Positions 10,835 through 22,211 are shown, numbered from the stretch's first letter. The stretch is 64,000 bases of DNA from Limnanthes douglasii subsp. nivea (GCA_036936605.1 JAUPFV010000004.1:288218009-288282008); one strand, 5' to 3'. Notes: a model not told the origin generated them from the sequence alone. Numbers and translations: made by a program.

Positions 10835-10851
10835 ATATCTGATCTCATAAG

Positions 10852-11044
10852 ACACTATCTTATTTTTGGATATTAGTTAGTAATTAGGTAGTTGACTGAG
10901 TATTTATCGGTGTATTTTTTGTTTAAAAAATATATTAAAACAAAAATATTAGAGGTATAATAGTTTGATTTTTCGGAATGGATACTTAATTTAATAGTAA
11001 ATAATGATATAAAATTTAAATTAATAAAGAATATAAATTCTTGC
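10852..11044. repeat. Direct repeat, right copy
   Basis: Counterpart of 6908-7130: ACACTATCTTATTTTTGG, then TTAGTAATTAGGTAGTTGA, and further down AATTAATAAAGAATATAAAT. It lies just outside the Gypsy-2 LTR and just upstream of the LINE. Confidence 0.8.
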
Positions 11045-11219
11045 ATGAAATCGTAAATAATAAAGGAAGAAAAAAAGAAGAAGAAATGAAATAAGAAAAC
11101 CCTTTGGAACTTTTTTGGATATCTGATGGCTGAGAGGATGAACAGAGTCGCTTCAAGAACAGAGTCGCTTCAAACCCTAATAACTGCTGATAATTAACTT
11201 TATCATCGGAATTCAATCG

Positions 11220-12508
11220 ATGGAAGAATTTCTTGTTCTTCATACTACTGAGAATCAACAACAGCAATCAAGGAAGCAGTTTGTAGATTTATTCAAGTCT
11301 GAGGAATGTTTGGCGTCGTTAAACCCAGAATTCATCAAGAAAACAGAGCATCACTACTCTGTTCAATACAGTAAAAAGGTTAAAGAAACTCTAATCAAGA
11401 CATCTAGAATAACTTTGATAGGAAAGTTTAGTAATGAAGTTCCTAAGAAACTGAAACTCGATAGTTTCTTGGCTAATCTGAAATTCAGGGGTCCATTCAA
11501 CTATGAGGTCTTGGACTCTCACCACATTTTCTTCGAATTTGAATTAAAGGAAGATGTTTCAAAGATTTGGTCAAACAATATATGGAGATTTGACGATTTG
11601 GTTATGGGAATCTTGAGATGGAATCAAGATTTCAATAAAAAGTACAAAAACCCTACTGTCTTAACCTGGGTTCGTTTTGAAAACTTACCGGAAAGTCTAT
11701 ATGATACTAGTTTGGTGAATGATATTGCTGCAGCTATAGGGCCAACCTATATAGTTGCTGTTCCTCATAAAAATCGAGCCCATGCCAATGCCTGTTATGC
11801 ACAAATAGAGGTGGACATCTCTAAAAATTTGAAAAGAAAATTGTGGATCAGGTTTGGAAACAATGATAGATATTGGATTTCGATCAGCTATAAAAGCGTG
11901 CCATCATACTGTAACTTTGTTATCATATAAGGCACAAGTTGTCTGAATGTAAAAAAGCTCCTAAGAAAGTTGAAGAAACTGCTACAATGGAAGAAAACAG
12001 CAAAACTGATGATGTTAAAGAAGATAAAGAAAATAAGGAAAAGCCATATGTAGATACTAATGAAACAAGAAATATGCAAGTTTTTAAAGTTTATAGAAGA
12101 AAACTTAAATTAATCATTACTCAAAAGGAACAAGAAGATGAAAAGAATGAAAGCAGCAAAGATATGAACCAAGATGTTCATATTAAGTCTTCACAAGTTC
12201 AATTGAACAATTCTATACAACAGCGGATTGAAAGCAACAAATCGAATTCGCCAGGCAGTAGTAAAGAAGTTATTGAAGCTATAGAAAAGATTGATGAAGA
12301 TCATTTTAAAGATCATTCTCCTGATCCCAACATTGGCAGTTGTTCTCCCTCTCCAACGTATTCTCCACAACAAAGCTTCAATGAAATCATATCCTCCAAA
12401 CTGAAAACTGTGAAAAAAAGAAGGTCAACTGGAAAGTTATATATCAAGTCTCTAAGTTCAAGAGACAAAATCTACAAATCCTATTCTGATAATGATCAGA
12501 GCAATTAG
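11220..12508 (+). pseudogene. LINE ORF1 (DUF4283-like nucleic-acid-binding protein), one frameshift
   Basis: AUG at 11220. Residues about 55-210 resemble the DUF4283 domain of plant L1 ORF1 proteins (TLIGKFSNEVPKKL, then WSNNIWRFDDLVMGILRWN, then PTVLTWVRFENLPESLYD). The protein is thought to bind element RNA. At about 11925 the frame is lost within a T-run. In the other frame the remaining residues complete a CCHC knuckle (C..C....H....C ending HKLSEC), so a single-base loss cut the zinc finger in two. The second half (11939-12508) is Lys/Glu/Ser-rich and probably disordered. Its end overlaps the start of ORF2 by 17 bases. Confidence 0.8.
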
Positions 12509-15500
12509 TTGGAATGCAATGGGTGTGAATAATAAGCCTACCTTGAGAAGAATCAAGTCTATGATAAGATCTGAGTGTATTAAGGTGCTTTCTATTCAAG
12601 AGCCTATGTCCAAGAGTGAAAAAATTAAAGAAGTTGTTGAGAATCTTGGTTTTTGTGATTGTTTTGCTAATGTTTCTAACAAGCTGTGGATTTTCTGGAT
12701 GGATAATATCAATATTAATATTGTTCTTAATATGGAGCAATGTGTTCATATGGAGATGGAGTACCCTGGAGTCACTAAAAGAATCTATCTTACTTCTGTC
12801 TATGCTAAGTGCAACCGTATTCAGAGATTGGATATTTGGGAGAGTCTCATGGCAGTTGCTGATAATGATAAGGCTTCGATGTGTATTGGTGACTTTAACA
12901 TTATTTCCTCTCATGATGAGCAGCTGGGTTGCATATCTACCTGTCAGGCCAGTATGAATAATTTTAATGAAACTATAAGGAATTGCAACCTAAATGATGC
13001 TGGTTATAATGGTCCTAAGTTTACTTGGTCAAGAAGCAACAAATGGAGAAGACTGGATCGTGCTCTTGTCAATGATAAGTGGATGTTTACGTTTAAAGAA
13101 ACGCAGGTTTTTCACATAGTCAGAACATGTTCTGACCATGCCCCCTTACTTATCTCTACTAACTTACTTGATGCTAATGATTCTATTTGTAAAAAAAGAA
13201 TTTTAAGTTTCTAAACACTTGGTCCAATGATGTTTCTTTCCTTAGTATTGTTGAACAAGATTGGAATCAGCCAATAGTTAGCCATCCTAGTAACACTTTT
13301 TGGTACAAGCTAAGAAGACTCAAAAGCTGTCTCAAGATTTGGTATAAGGAAAAATTTGGGAATGTGTTTGACAGTGTTAAAGAAACTGAAAGCAATGTCA
13401 AAACTATGGAAATTCTTCATTATACTGATAATAATCAGCAATCTGTTGCTAGTTTAGCTATGGCTAATAGTATGCACTTAAAAGCTCTAAGAAATGAGGA
13501 CTCTTACTGGAGACATAAATGCTTCAATAACTGGTTACAGGAGGGTGATGGTAGCTCTAAGCTATTCTATAGTTATGTTGCTAAAAAAAGAAGAAAAAAT
13601 GAAATCAAGAGTGTTAAAGATGGAGATACCTGGATTCTGGATAAGAAGGAAATAGGAAAGTCTGATGCTGATTACTTAAAAAACATCCTCATGTCTGACC
13701 CCTACAAAAGCAAAGATGAAGAAAATAAGTTGCTGACTAACAAGAATTTTGATTGCATCCCCTCTATAGTTACTACTGAAGACAATAATAAGCTGCTTGA
13801 TAGAACCTCTGAAGATGAGATTTGGGGAATAATCTGTAGCATGAAGAGTGATAATGCCCTTGGTATTGATGGTTCCAATCTTTACTTCTTTAAAAACTGC
13901 TGGCTTATTATTAAAAGTGACTTGTGCAATGCCTTCAATGCTTTTATTCAGGGTGGCTTTATCCCAACTGGGTTATTTGCCACTGGTATTTACCTAGTCC
14001 CTAAGACCATTAACCCTATTTGGTGGAATATTTACAGACCTATTGGTTTGTGTACTCTTATCAACATAATTTTTCTACTCTTATCAATCAAAGGCTGGAA
14101 AATGTCTTACCTAAGATTGTGTCTTCTACTCAGTCTGCTTTTGTCAAGGGCAGACTTATTCATGACAATATTTTATTGGCTAAAGAATTGCTCTATGATA
14201 TCAACAAAAAGCCTAAAAAGGGTAATACTATGATTCAATTAGATATGTCGAAAGCATTCGACATAATCTCTCACTCATTTATTTTTAAAATTCTTCATTC
14301 TTTTGGTTTCAACAACAAGTTTGTTAGTCTTATTAGAAAGATGATTATTGATGTTCATGTTTCAATGCTTATTAACGGGGAGACTATTGATTATTTTAGA
14401 ATGAAGAGAGGGTTAAGGCAATGAGATCCTATCTCCCCTAGCCTTTTTATCCTGGGTGATGAATTTCTCAGCAGAGGCTTGAACATTCTTTTTAATACTC
14501 ACCCTAAAATGTGTTATGCTTTTAGAACTAAATACATTATCCCTTGTATCATGTTTGCTGATGACATATTAGTGTTCACTAATAGTATCCCGAATTCTAT
14601 TGATATGTTAAGTTGCTTTCTAGAGTTATACCAACAAATTTCAGGTCATGCCATAAACAAAAGTAAAACAAAGCTGATTGTTTCATCAAAGTCCAATTCT
14701 TCAAGAGTGCAAAGTCTCAAGATACAAACTGGTTTTGATGTAGACTTTCTACCTGTTTCTCACTTGGGAATTATTGTCTCAAACAACAACAAAACAAATG
14801 TCTTCAATCTTATCATAAACAAGATTAATGACAGAATCACTGAATGGGACAGTAAGTTTCTCTCATATGGTGGCAGGTTATCTCTCATTACAAATGTTCT
14901 ATTACCTATACATATCATTGGTTACAATGCTGTGAAATTCCTAAAACAATCTTTTGCAAGATTGAAACTACTTTGAATAGATTTCTCTGTAGAACTAAAT
15001 ATAATCAAAAGGCTATCCACTGGTCTACCTGGTCTTACATTTGCAAACCTTTTGGAGAAGGGGGTCTAAATGTTAGAAAACTGAATGATATTCAGAACTC
15101 ATTCTCTAAAAAATTATGGTTTAAGTTTCGAAAAAACACATGTCTTTGGTCAAACGTTATGAATGATATATACTGCAAAAATGTTCACCCTTTGTATATT
15201 AACAACATAAAAGGTTCTTCAGTTTGGAACATATTGTGCAATATAAGAAAGCAAGCTGACAGTAACGTTACTTGGATCCTTGGCAAGGAAATATTGATTT
15301 CTGGAAAGATTCTTAGCACAATCTTTCTGCAATAGCCACTGAAAACAGCATTAATTGGTATATTGATATTAAGGTTAACTCATTTTGGCAGAATAACTCT
15401 TGGAATCTGAATGAAATGCAGAAAAGTATTGCCAATAATAGAATTCAGATGATCAATAAGCTTCAAATCACTGATTATGAAGATATCATTTGCTGGAAGC

Positions 15501-16578
15501 TTTCTAAAGACAGACAACTTGAAGCAGGCATGGGATAGCATAAGAGCTAAACACAACTTCTCTAACTTATATATGCAGATTTGGAACTCGAAAATCCCCA
15601 GGAAGTTCTCTTTTATAACCTGGAAAATTATGCATAACTTTATTGTCTTAGAATCTATTATGATGAAGAAGCATATTAGTATGGCTTCTAAGTGCGTGTT
15701 CTGTGCTAATTGTGAGGAAAATAATCACTTGTGTGTTAACTGTACGTTTGTATGGCAGATATGGAATTGGTTTGCTTGCATTTTTAACATCAAAATCAAA
15801 AGATTTATGGTCCTTTCTCACTTGTTAAGATGTTGGTTTTGGTTTTCAAAGGAAAATTTTCATATTACTCATCTTGTTCCCCAAGCTATTTGCTGGGTGA
15901 TTTGGAAGGCTAGAAACGCTATGAAGCATAAAGAAATCCATTTTAATGTTAACAAAACCATTCATCTCATCATAAGCATAATCAAAGGTGTTGAAATCTC
16001 TGGTAAACTTAATCACAAACACTAGTTGAAGACTTTTAATGCAGGTATTATGCTTGGTTGTAGTTCAATTGAAAAAGAAGGTTAAACCATTATACTTGAG
16101 ATGGACTCCTCCTATTCAAACCCGTCTTAAGATGAATGTTGATGGTTCTTGTGCCTCTAATGGTGAAGCTGGAACTGGTGTTCTCTTCAGAAATAACGAT
16201 GGAGATATTATTCAAGCATATGGTAATCTGTTGGGAAAATCTACTCCCCTTCAAGCTGAAACCATGACTATGCTTCAAGGGTTAACGACTTGCTACAAAA
16301 ACAACTGGACTCATATGGACATTGAGTACGATTCCTTAATTCTTATCAAGCAACTCACAAACAATCCAAACTCAGACTTTGAAGACCCTAATATAAGCTA
16401 CTGCCGTATATTTCTTAACAAGAATATGTGCTTAAAGCACATCTCTAGGGTCCATAACCAAGCAGCCGTTTGGCTAGCAAAATGGACCCCAAAGTGTAAG
16501 CTTAAGCTTAATTTTCAGCAGCCCAATGCTCCCCCCAAACTTCTTGCAATCTTATTTCTTGAAAGCATTGGGCTGTGA
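12492..16578 (+). pseudogene. LINE ORF2: endonuclease, reverse transcriptase, zinc-binding domain, RNase H
   Basis: AUG at 12492 (MIRAISWNAMG). The apurinic-type endonuclease runs to about 13200, with WNAMG, SIQEP, GDFN, RLDRAL and SDHAPL, the residues that nick target DNA. A frameshift near 13210 follows. RT covers about 13800-15000: NALGIDGSNLYFFK, QLDMSKAFD, a nonsense codon at 14422 within the LRQ.DPISP motif, and the catalytic FADDILVF at 14545-14570. More shifts occur near 14060, 14973 and 15335. A zf-RVT-like domain lies at about 15560-15780 (WNSKIPRKFSFITWK). RNase H lies at 16130-16400 (MNVDGSCASNGEAGTG; ABPP-type residues LQAETM; EYDSLILI). An RNase H at the C-terminus is common in plant L1 elements. 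Confidence 0.88.
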
Positions 16579-16995
16579 TATATTCAAAATGATTAAACTT
16601 TTACTTGAGCTATGGATACGGCTAGGGTTTCTATTTTGTAGAAAAAGCAAGGAGGTGTTTGAAGCTCAAGAAATGAAGTCTCAAGATGGTTGGCGAAGAA
16701 GAGTTGCTGATTAAGAATGATGCTGAATTTCTTTGCTGATTCTTTGAGTATTGCTGGAGAAGAAAGAAGAAGAATTCTTTCTTTTCAATTTGTTATTACA
16801 TTGATTTTGGAGGGAAATATTGGCTCCAAATTCATTTTCGCTCTAAGCATTGAGAAGATTAACTATTGATCCTTTGATTTTGTAATTTTTCAATTAATTA
16901 ATAATATGTTTGCTTTGATGAAAAAAGAAGAAAAAAAAAGAAGAAATATTAGATGTAATAGAATTCACAATTTTATAGTATTGCAATTCCCTTTA

Positions 16996-17040
16996 GGGCC
17001 AGGCTAGAAATATTACACATTTTTATAGATCTTAAACCAC
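16996..17040 (+). repeat. Left terminal inverted repeat of MULE-B
   Basis: Starts GGGCCAGGCTAGAAATATTA and continues with CACATTTTTATAGATCT. It pairs with 25918-25962 on the opposite strand; about 36 of the first 42 positions agree by eye. Confidence 0.88.
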
Positions 17041-17139
17041 CAGATCTTATACCTAATTGATAGATCTCGGACCTAATTTTTGACCATTTTACCCTTTTCA
17101 GAAAACCTAGGTATAAAAGTGTTTGATAGATCTCTCACC

Positions 17140-17821
17140 ACTTCTTTTCCTCTCTTTCTCTCTCTCTCTCTAGAAAACTCTCAAGCACCCGTAGCATCGA
17201 TTTCAAAAACTCGATTTTTGAAGAATCTGAAGTGAAGAAAAGTTAACGGTAAACGATACAAACATCATGGTGTAATTTGTTTTTGATTTCATTCGGTCTA
17301 AACTGTCGAATCTAGGTTTTTTAATTTTTTTGGTTTCGATTTCAAAAGTTTGATTTTTGAATGATTTTAGGTGTTGTTTTGTTAGATTAGTGTTGTATTG
17401 TTGTTAGTATTGCTAGGATCTATGTTTTGGTGCTTGATTTTGTTAGAAATGAGGCTGTTTTGGTGGTGTTGAGTTTGTGAATCGTGTTTGCTGCTGGTAG
17501 CACGAAAAGCGTGCTACCAGATCCGTTCTGGTCGCAGCCCTTATTTGCGAAGAAGAAGAGGCCTCGTCGCAGGCCCAAAATGAGACGTCATTTGGGCCTC
17601 GTCGCAGGCCCAAAATGAGACGAGGCCCAAATGGCGTCTCATTTTGGGCCAAAATGAGACGAGTCCCAAATGGCGTCTCATTTTGGGCCTGTGACGAGGC
17701 CCAAATGACGTCTCATTTTGGGCCTGCGACGAGGCCCAAATGACGTCTCATTAAAGTTGTTTCGTTTTTTTTATTTGCTGTTTTGTGACTAATACATATT
17801 ATCTTGCGTTGTGTTTGAAGG
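17140..17821 (+). promoter_or_regulatory. Leader region of the PMD gene with a likely 5' UTR intron
   Basis: A TC-rich tract (17145-17175) resembles plant core-promoter/leader sequence. TTAACG|GTAAACG at about 17249 and TTTGAAG|GATGG just before the AUG are plausible splice sites, which would put the hairpin block 17484-17752 inside a leader intron. A perfect 11-bp-arm hairpin (CTGGTAGCACG/CGTGCTACCAG) lies at 17484-17510. The splice call is inference. Confidence 0.45.
17566..17752. repeat. Hairpin block 1 of MULE-B (GTCGCAGGCCCAAAATGAGA words)
   Basis: Overlapping direct and inverted copies of GGCCCAAAATGAGACG and CGTCTCATTTTGGGCC, separated by GAGGCCCAAATG-type loops. The copies are the same family as the blocks at 21856 and 25349 but more compact and scrambled. 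GC content is far above the surrounding DNA. Confidence 0.9.
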
Positions 17822-19813
17822 ATGGTACGATTCAAGACTAAAGTAAAAAATCCGTTCAAGAAACTTAGGGCGGACGAGGAGGCAGCAGCGGATAGAGCGT
17901 GGTCCCAGGATGAGGAGGCTGCTCCCAGCGAGGAACATGTTCCCAGTACACGTAGTAGACGACGTCTCCGTCGTCACGGCGATTATATTCCTACTCCCGC
18001 TGATGGTAGCACAGGGGCAGCTTCTACGTCGCATCCCCCTGACGATGAGTACGATGACGATGTAGATGCACCGGAGTATATGGAGGCCGATGCACCTCGC
18101 GTACCGGACTATACGGAGGCCGATGCACCTCACGCACCAGAGGCAGCATCCCACGCACCTGAGTGTGAGGATCTTGATTTTTATTCCGTGCTGTCGCATG
18201 TTTCGGCACTTTTCCCGGATTACACCCTGCACGAGGCTTTTAGCGTCTATCACGGAGATGTAAGTGTTACACCTTTATACTGTTTTATCATTTTCTTACG
18301 TGTTCGATACACATGTTTATAATTATTATTTTTTTACGAATTTACATATTTTATACATATTGCAGGATAGGGTCACCCTGCGATGCTTCGCTATGTATGA
18401 CAGTCTCCGGAGATGGGACATTACAAAGCAGAGCAGGGTACGGGCAAGGGTGATGGAGACTATATTTGGTCCACTCGTCGATGCACTCACCCGCTGGCAT
18501 ACAAACCTCCATTTGGTGGAGGCATTCTTAGAGCGGTGGCATGAGGAGACTTCTTCTTTCCATTTCTCGTTCGGGGAGATGACAGTCACCTTGGACGATG
18601 TCCACGTCATCACTGGACTACCGGTTCTAGGTAGGTCATTCGAAGCTCTACCCTTTGACTCTGACGTTGAGAGGCTTGGTACTTATGCTTCCATGCTAGG
18701 TGTGCGACAATCGGAGCTGAGTAAAAACCTTAGGAATGCTAGTAGTGTGAACCTAGGGTGGCTGCGGAGTACTTTTAGTAGTTCTCAGTATAGTGATAGG
18801 AGGATCACTGATGAGGGTTTAGATCATGCCACCCGTGCCTACATACTATATTTGTTAGGTACCACTATATGTGCGAACAAAACCGGCAACATCATTCCAT
18901 TAGATTACCTCCAGTTCGTGAACCAGTACCAGAGTATGCATATGTACAACTGGGGTCAGTTGGTTTTAGCGCAGCTGTACCACGCCCTTAGTCAGGGATC
19001 TCTCCATGGTACGGGAGGCATTTGCGGGTTTCTAGCGTTGCTCGAGTCGTGGATTTTTGCACACTTTGTTCAGCTTCGAGCTCCACTTTTTCCCGGTTAC
19101 GACGTATCCATGCCCCATATGTGCCGACATGCGCCGCAGAAGATTGGTGTCTCCCATGAGGTGCGCATGCAGATGAGACACGCACTGGCGACTTGCACCG
19201 AGGCAGATGTAAGTCATATCCGTTCATTTTAATTATTTTAATTATGAGTACTTTTACTAATATAAATGGGCTAAGTTGTTAATTTTTTTATTTACAGGTC
19301 ATGTTCCTCCCCTTCATACATTTACAGGACCACTTTCCGTTCCAGCAGGTGACTTATGTTGAGTTGACCCTTAGTTCGTTCGACGTGGTTGTGCCGTACT
19401 ACCCAGACTGTGTCGTTCGACAGATGGGGTATGTACAGCTGATTCCTAAGGATATACACCCTCCTAAGTCGAAAAAAGTAGGTAAGAAGATGGTTAGTAG
19501 CTTAAAATGGGACGATCACTTGTGGCAGACATGGGAAAACCACGTGTTCACTCCTGCTGGCACGGCGTACCGTGGTAGTGGAGCGAGTGCTGACCCGATG
19601 CACTACATTTGGGTGAGGAAGAGGCTATGGTACATCGTCAGTCGTCCTGTGCCGGAGAGAGGTCCTCGGTTGGAGCCGCAGGGTGGTGCTGATTATTCTG
19701 GATACGAGCAGATTGCTAGGTTTGCTCCTTCGCTACCTACTATGGATCACCCTGATCTTCTAGAGACCGCCCTCATGATGTGTAGGATCGCTGAGAGGTA
19801 CCGACGGCACTGA
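17822..19813 (+). CDS. Plant mobile domain (PMD) protein, carried by MULE-B
   Basis: Three exons, 17822-18259, 18366-19208 and 19298-19813, with consensus GTAAGT donors and CAG acceptors; phases join cleanly to 598 residues. Exon 1 encodes a basic start (MVRFKTKVKNPFKK), then an acidic stretch with repeated EADAP(R/H)xP units. Exon 2 holds the PMD core: VEAFLERWHEETSSFHFSFG, then GEMTVTLDDVHVITGLPV and, later, FLALLESWIFAHF. Exon 3 has the C-terminal part (WDDHLWQTW, then HYIWVRKRLWYIV). PMD is shared by the host silencing proteins MAIN/MAIL1 and by proteins of plant transposons; its biochemical activity is unknown. Being intact inside an element whose transposase is broken suggests recent function or rapid turnover. 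Start chosen as the first AUG after the leader acceptor. Confidence 0.85.
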
Positions 19814-19966
19814 TTATTACTCTTAGCATAACTTTGTTAGATTTTTGGACATCAACACTATATTTTGTAATCGGTTAATTGTATGACTGCTTTTAATTTT
19901 TGTATTTTAATTTATTGTATGCTTGCTTTGAATTTATCATGTTTATCGGTTCGATTCTATTCGAAT

Positions 19967-20262
19967 GATATACACACTCAAAATTAAAATGAAACAGAAA
20001 TACACACTCAAAATTAAAATGAAACACACTCATACTTAAATTGAAACTCATACTTAAATTGAAACTCAAACTCAAACAGAAATACACACTCATACTTAAA
20101 TTGAAACTCACAGTCAAACAGAAATACACACGCATACTTAAATTGAAACTCACACTCAAACAGAAATACACACTCATACTTAAATTGAAACTTACACTCA
20201 AACAGAAATTAAAATGAAACACAGACTCATACTAAAATTAAAATGAAACATAGGGTCATACT
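19967..20262. repeat. Minisatellite between PMD and SANT-like 1
   Basis: About five to six imperfect units of CACTCATACTTAAATTGAAA followed by CTCAAACAGAAATACA. It fills the space between two convergent genes, where it could hold polyadenylation signals; the apparent frame on the minus strand is a by-product of the repeat. Confidence 0.85.
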
Positions 20263-20289
20263 AAAACGGAAGCACGCACTCATTCATAC

Positions 20290-20706
20290 TTATCTATCAG
20301 GCCAGTTCCATTTCATCAACCTCCTTTCTTCTTTCGCATCTTTGTAGTCACTGATTTCCTGTAGCCGGATGTCAATAATGTCAGAGCGGACCGTATCCAG
20401 CTGGTCCTCTGTTATATAATCCGTCACCTGACAGTTGAACCGGTTACCCGCAACACGACGTTCCAATTCGGTGAGGCCAGAAACTAGATGTCGACGGGAT
20501 GTGACCAAGACCGACCACCTAGCTCGCACTTCATCAACACGCCTTGAAATGTAAGGCGGCTGAACACCATCCCTTCCGTACAGGAAGTACATCTGGCATA
20601 CTAATGCCTCGCAGTACCTTTTACCACCCTCTGGAATGTGCATATTACCAACTTCAACTGATGCCCTCATCAGATACTGATCTTCCAACTCAGCCCATGA
20701 ACCCAT
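20290..20706 (-). CDS. Small SANT/Myb-like protein 1 of MULE-B
   Basis: 138 residues in one exon, AUG at 20706 (MGSWAELEDQYLMRA). Residues about 3-65 resemble a SANT/trihelix-type DNA-binding fold: aromatic-x2-LED...L, then YCEALVCQMYFLYGR, and RRVDEVRARWSVL with the final Trp expected for the third helix. The C-terminal half (VTDYITEDQLDTVRSDIIDI) is acidic and helical. A TATA box lies 50 bases upstream. The neighbouring gene at 21183 encodes a diverged paralogue and is transcribed divergently. It could bind element DNA, perhaps the hairpin blocks, but that is a guess. The family assignment is by pattern only. Confidence 0.6.
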   Translation of the reverse strand: MGSWAELEDQYLMRASVEVGNMHIPEGGKRYCEALVCQMYFLYGRDGVQPPYISRRVDEVRARWSVLVTSRRHLVSGLTELERRVAGNRFNCQVTDYITEDQLDTVRSDIIDIRLQEISDYKDAKEERRLMKWNWPDR

Positions 20707-20756
20707 TTTTCAGCTTGATTTATCAACTAATTTACAATTTAATGTGCATGAAGCTT

Positions 20757-20765
20757 CTATTTATA
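20757..20765 (-). promoter_or_regulatory. TATA box of SANT-like 1
   Basis: TATAAATAG on the minus strand, 51 bases upstream of the AUG at 20706, a suitable distance for a short leader. Confidence 0.6.
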
Positions 20766-20826
20766 GACGGACCGATAAGAAAAACATTCAAATGAAAACG
20801 TAACACGTGTAAAGTAAGAAACCGAA

Positions 20827-21095
20827 AACTCCCTCTCATTCTCGAACATTCAAAAAATCCCGCTCATTCTAAAATATCAAAACTCCCTCCCATTTTCAAA
20901 ATTCAAAAACTCCCTCTCGTTCTCGAAAATTCCAAAAATCCCGCTCATTCTAAAATATCAAAACTCCCTCCCATTCTCAAAATTCTTAAACTCCCTCTCA
21001 TTCTCGAAAATTCAAAAAATCCCGCTCTTTCTAAAAAATCAAAACTCCCTCCCATTCTCTAAATTCTTAAACTCCCTCTCATTCTCTAAAATAAA
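20827..21095. repeat. Minisatellite in the divergent promoter region
   Basis: About four to five units of about 55-60 bp containing AACTCCCTCTCATTCTCGAA and AAAAATCCCGCTCATTCTAA. They sit between the two TATA boxes of the divergent SANT-like genes, so they could act on both promoters. Confidence 0.9.
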
Positions 21096-21117
21096 GTCCC
21101 ACTTAAATTCACTTCAC

Positions 21118-21126
21118 TATATAAAG
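21118..21126 (+). promoter_or_regulatory. TATA box of SANT-like 2
   Basis: TATATAAAG, 57 bases upstream of the AUG at 21183. Confidence 0.65.
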
Positions 21127-21182
21127 GGACTACAAATCCGTTTACATTCATATAATCTTCTCAAACTTAGAAAGTTCAACAA

Positions 21183-21559
21183 ATGGAGTTTACTCCCCAT
21201 GAAGACTACCATTTGCTTCTGGCGGCGAGGATTGCCCGCCGAGAGATGGGGGAAGATACTAGTGATGCTTTTTTTGATCGGGTCCTTTGTAAGATGTACT
21301 ACGGCTACGGCCGTTTACAAACAGGAGGTCTCCTCGTGCGCAACCGTGAGCAAATCAAGCAGAAGTATCTTTTTTGCCAACCGCTCCAGCGTTTGTTGTT
21401 TCAGCCGTATAAATTAAGCAAGAAGCGGTCGCCGTCTTCAACATGACGGTGGTAGACTACATCAGTAGGGATATGGTGGCGTATCTTCAGGATAGGATTG
21501 CGGAAAGGGAGCAGGGGGTTGATTCTGACGACAACTTGGGATATGACTTCGATGATTGA
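21183..21559 (+). pseudogene. Small SANT/Myb-like protein 2 of MULE-B, frameshifted
   Basis: AUG at 21183 (MEFTPHEDYHLLLAA). Residues 3-60 parallel SANT-like 1: FTPHEDYHLLLAARIAR for WAELEDQYLMRASV, FFDRVLCKMYYGYGR for YCEALVCQMYFLYGR, and REQIKQKY for DEVRARW. The first frame ends at 21446, but the expected C-terminal part (VFNMTVVDYISRD, parallel to FNCQVTDYITED) continues in another frame to an acidic end at 21559. At least one and probably two small indels near 21375-21420 separate them. The gene therefore appears broken, or it has an unrecognised tiny intron. The same family caution applies as for its paralogue. Confidence 0.55.
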
Positions 21560-21855
21560 GCATTTTGGTTGTTGGCATTTCGGTGTTTAATTATTTTCTT
21601 ATGTTTCGTTAAGTTAAAAGTGTTAACTTAATGTTTTCCTCTTTTTGTAACCACTTCAAGTGTACTTGTTGTTTTCTTGTATTTCTTCAAAATATACTTG
21701 TTGTTTTCGTGTACTTCTTCAAAATGTACTTGTTGTTTTCTCCCTTATACTGGTATTTTATTCCAACAAATGTCCAAGCCTGCGAAAAAAGCATTATGTC
21801 TGAAAAACTTGGCCTAGTTTCTGTCTGAAAAACTAGGCCAAATTTTTGGCCTAGC

Positions 21856-22211
21856 GTCGCAGGCCCAAAATGAGACGAGGCCCAAATGGCGTCTCATTTT
21901 GGGCCTGCGACAGATGCTTTCTGTCTGAAAAACTAGGCCAAATTTTTGACCTAGCGTCGCAGGCCCAAAATGAGACGAGGCCCAAATGGCGTCTCATTTT
22001 GGGCCTGCGATAGATGCGTTCTGTCCGAAAAACTAGGCCAAATTTTTGGCCTAGCGTCGCAGGCCCAAAATGAGACGAGGCCCAAATGGCGTCTCATTTT
22101 GGGCCTGCGACAAATGCGTTCTGTCCGAAAAACTGGGCCAAATTTTTGGCCTAGCGTCGCAGGCCCAAAATGAGACGAGGCCCAAATGGCGTCTCATTTT
22201 GGGCCCGCGAC
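21856..22211. repeat. Hairpin block 2 of MULE-B: four 100-bp tandem units
   Basis: Perfect or near-perfect inverted repeats start at 21856, 21956, 22056 and 22156, exactly 100 bases apart. Each has 22-base arms (GTCGCAGGCCCAAAATGAGA + CG) around a 12-base loop AGGCCCAAATGG. The spacers hold a second palindrome, CTAGGCCAAATTTTTGGCCT. The block lies between the 3' ends of SANT-like 2 and the transposase. Confidence 0.95.

Larger units (their letters stand above)
11045..16947 (+). mobile_element. L1-type LINE with RNase H, decayed
   Basis: Two overlapping coding regions (ORF1 11220-12508, ORF2 12492-16578) followed by an A-rich tail around 16920-16947 are the hallmark of a plant L1 element. The 5' border is a guess from the end of the direct repeat. 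GAAGAAAAAAAG-like strings at 11067-11085 and 16928-16944 could be target duplications but are too low in complexity to be certain. At least six frame breaks make it inactive. Confidence 0.85.

Noticed and set aside
19893..20222. FNLSMSVYFCLSVS repeat protein on the minus strand
   Set aside because: The minisatellite read in an open frame lies between two convergent genes and has no promoter.
21856..22211. Regular 100-bp repeats resembling a CRISPR array
   Set aside because: Spacers are nearly identical, each unit is itself a long palindrome, and the genome is a plant's with introns. These are tandem repeats of a transposon.
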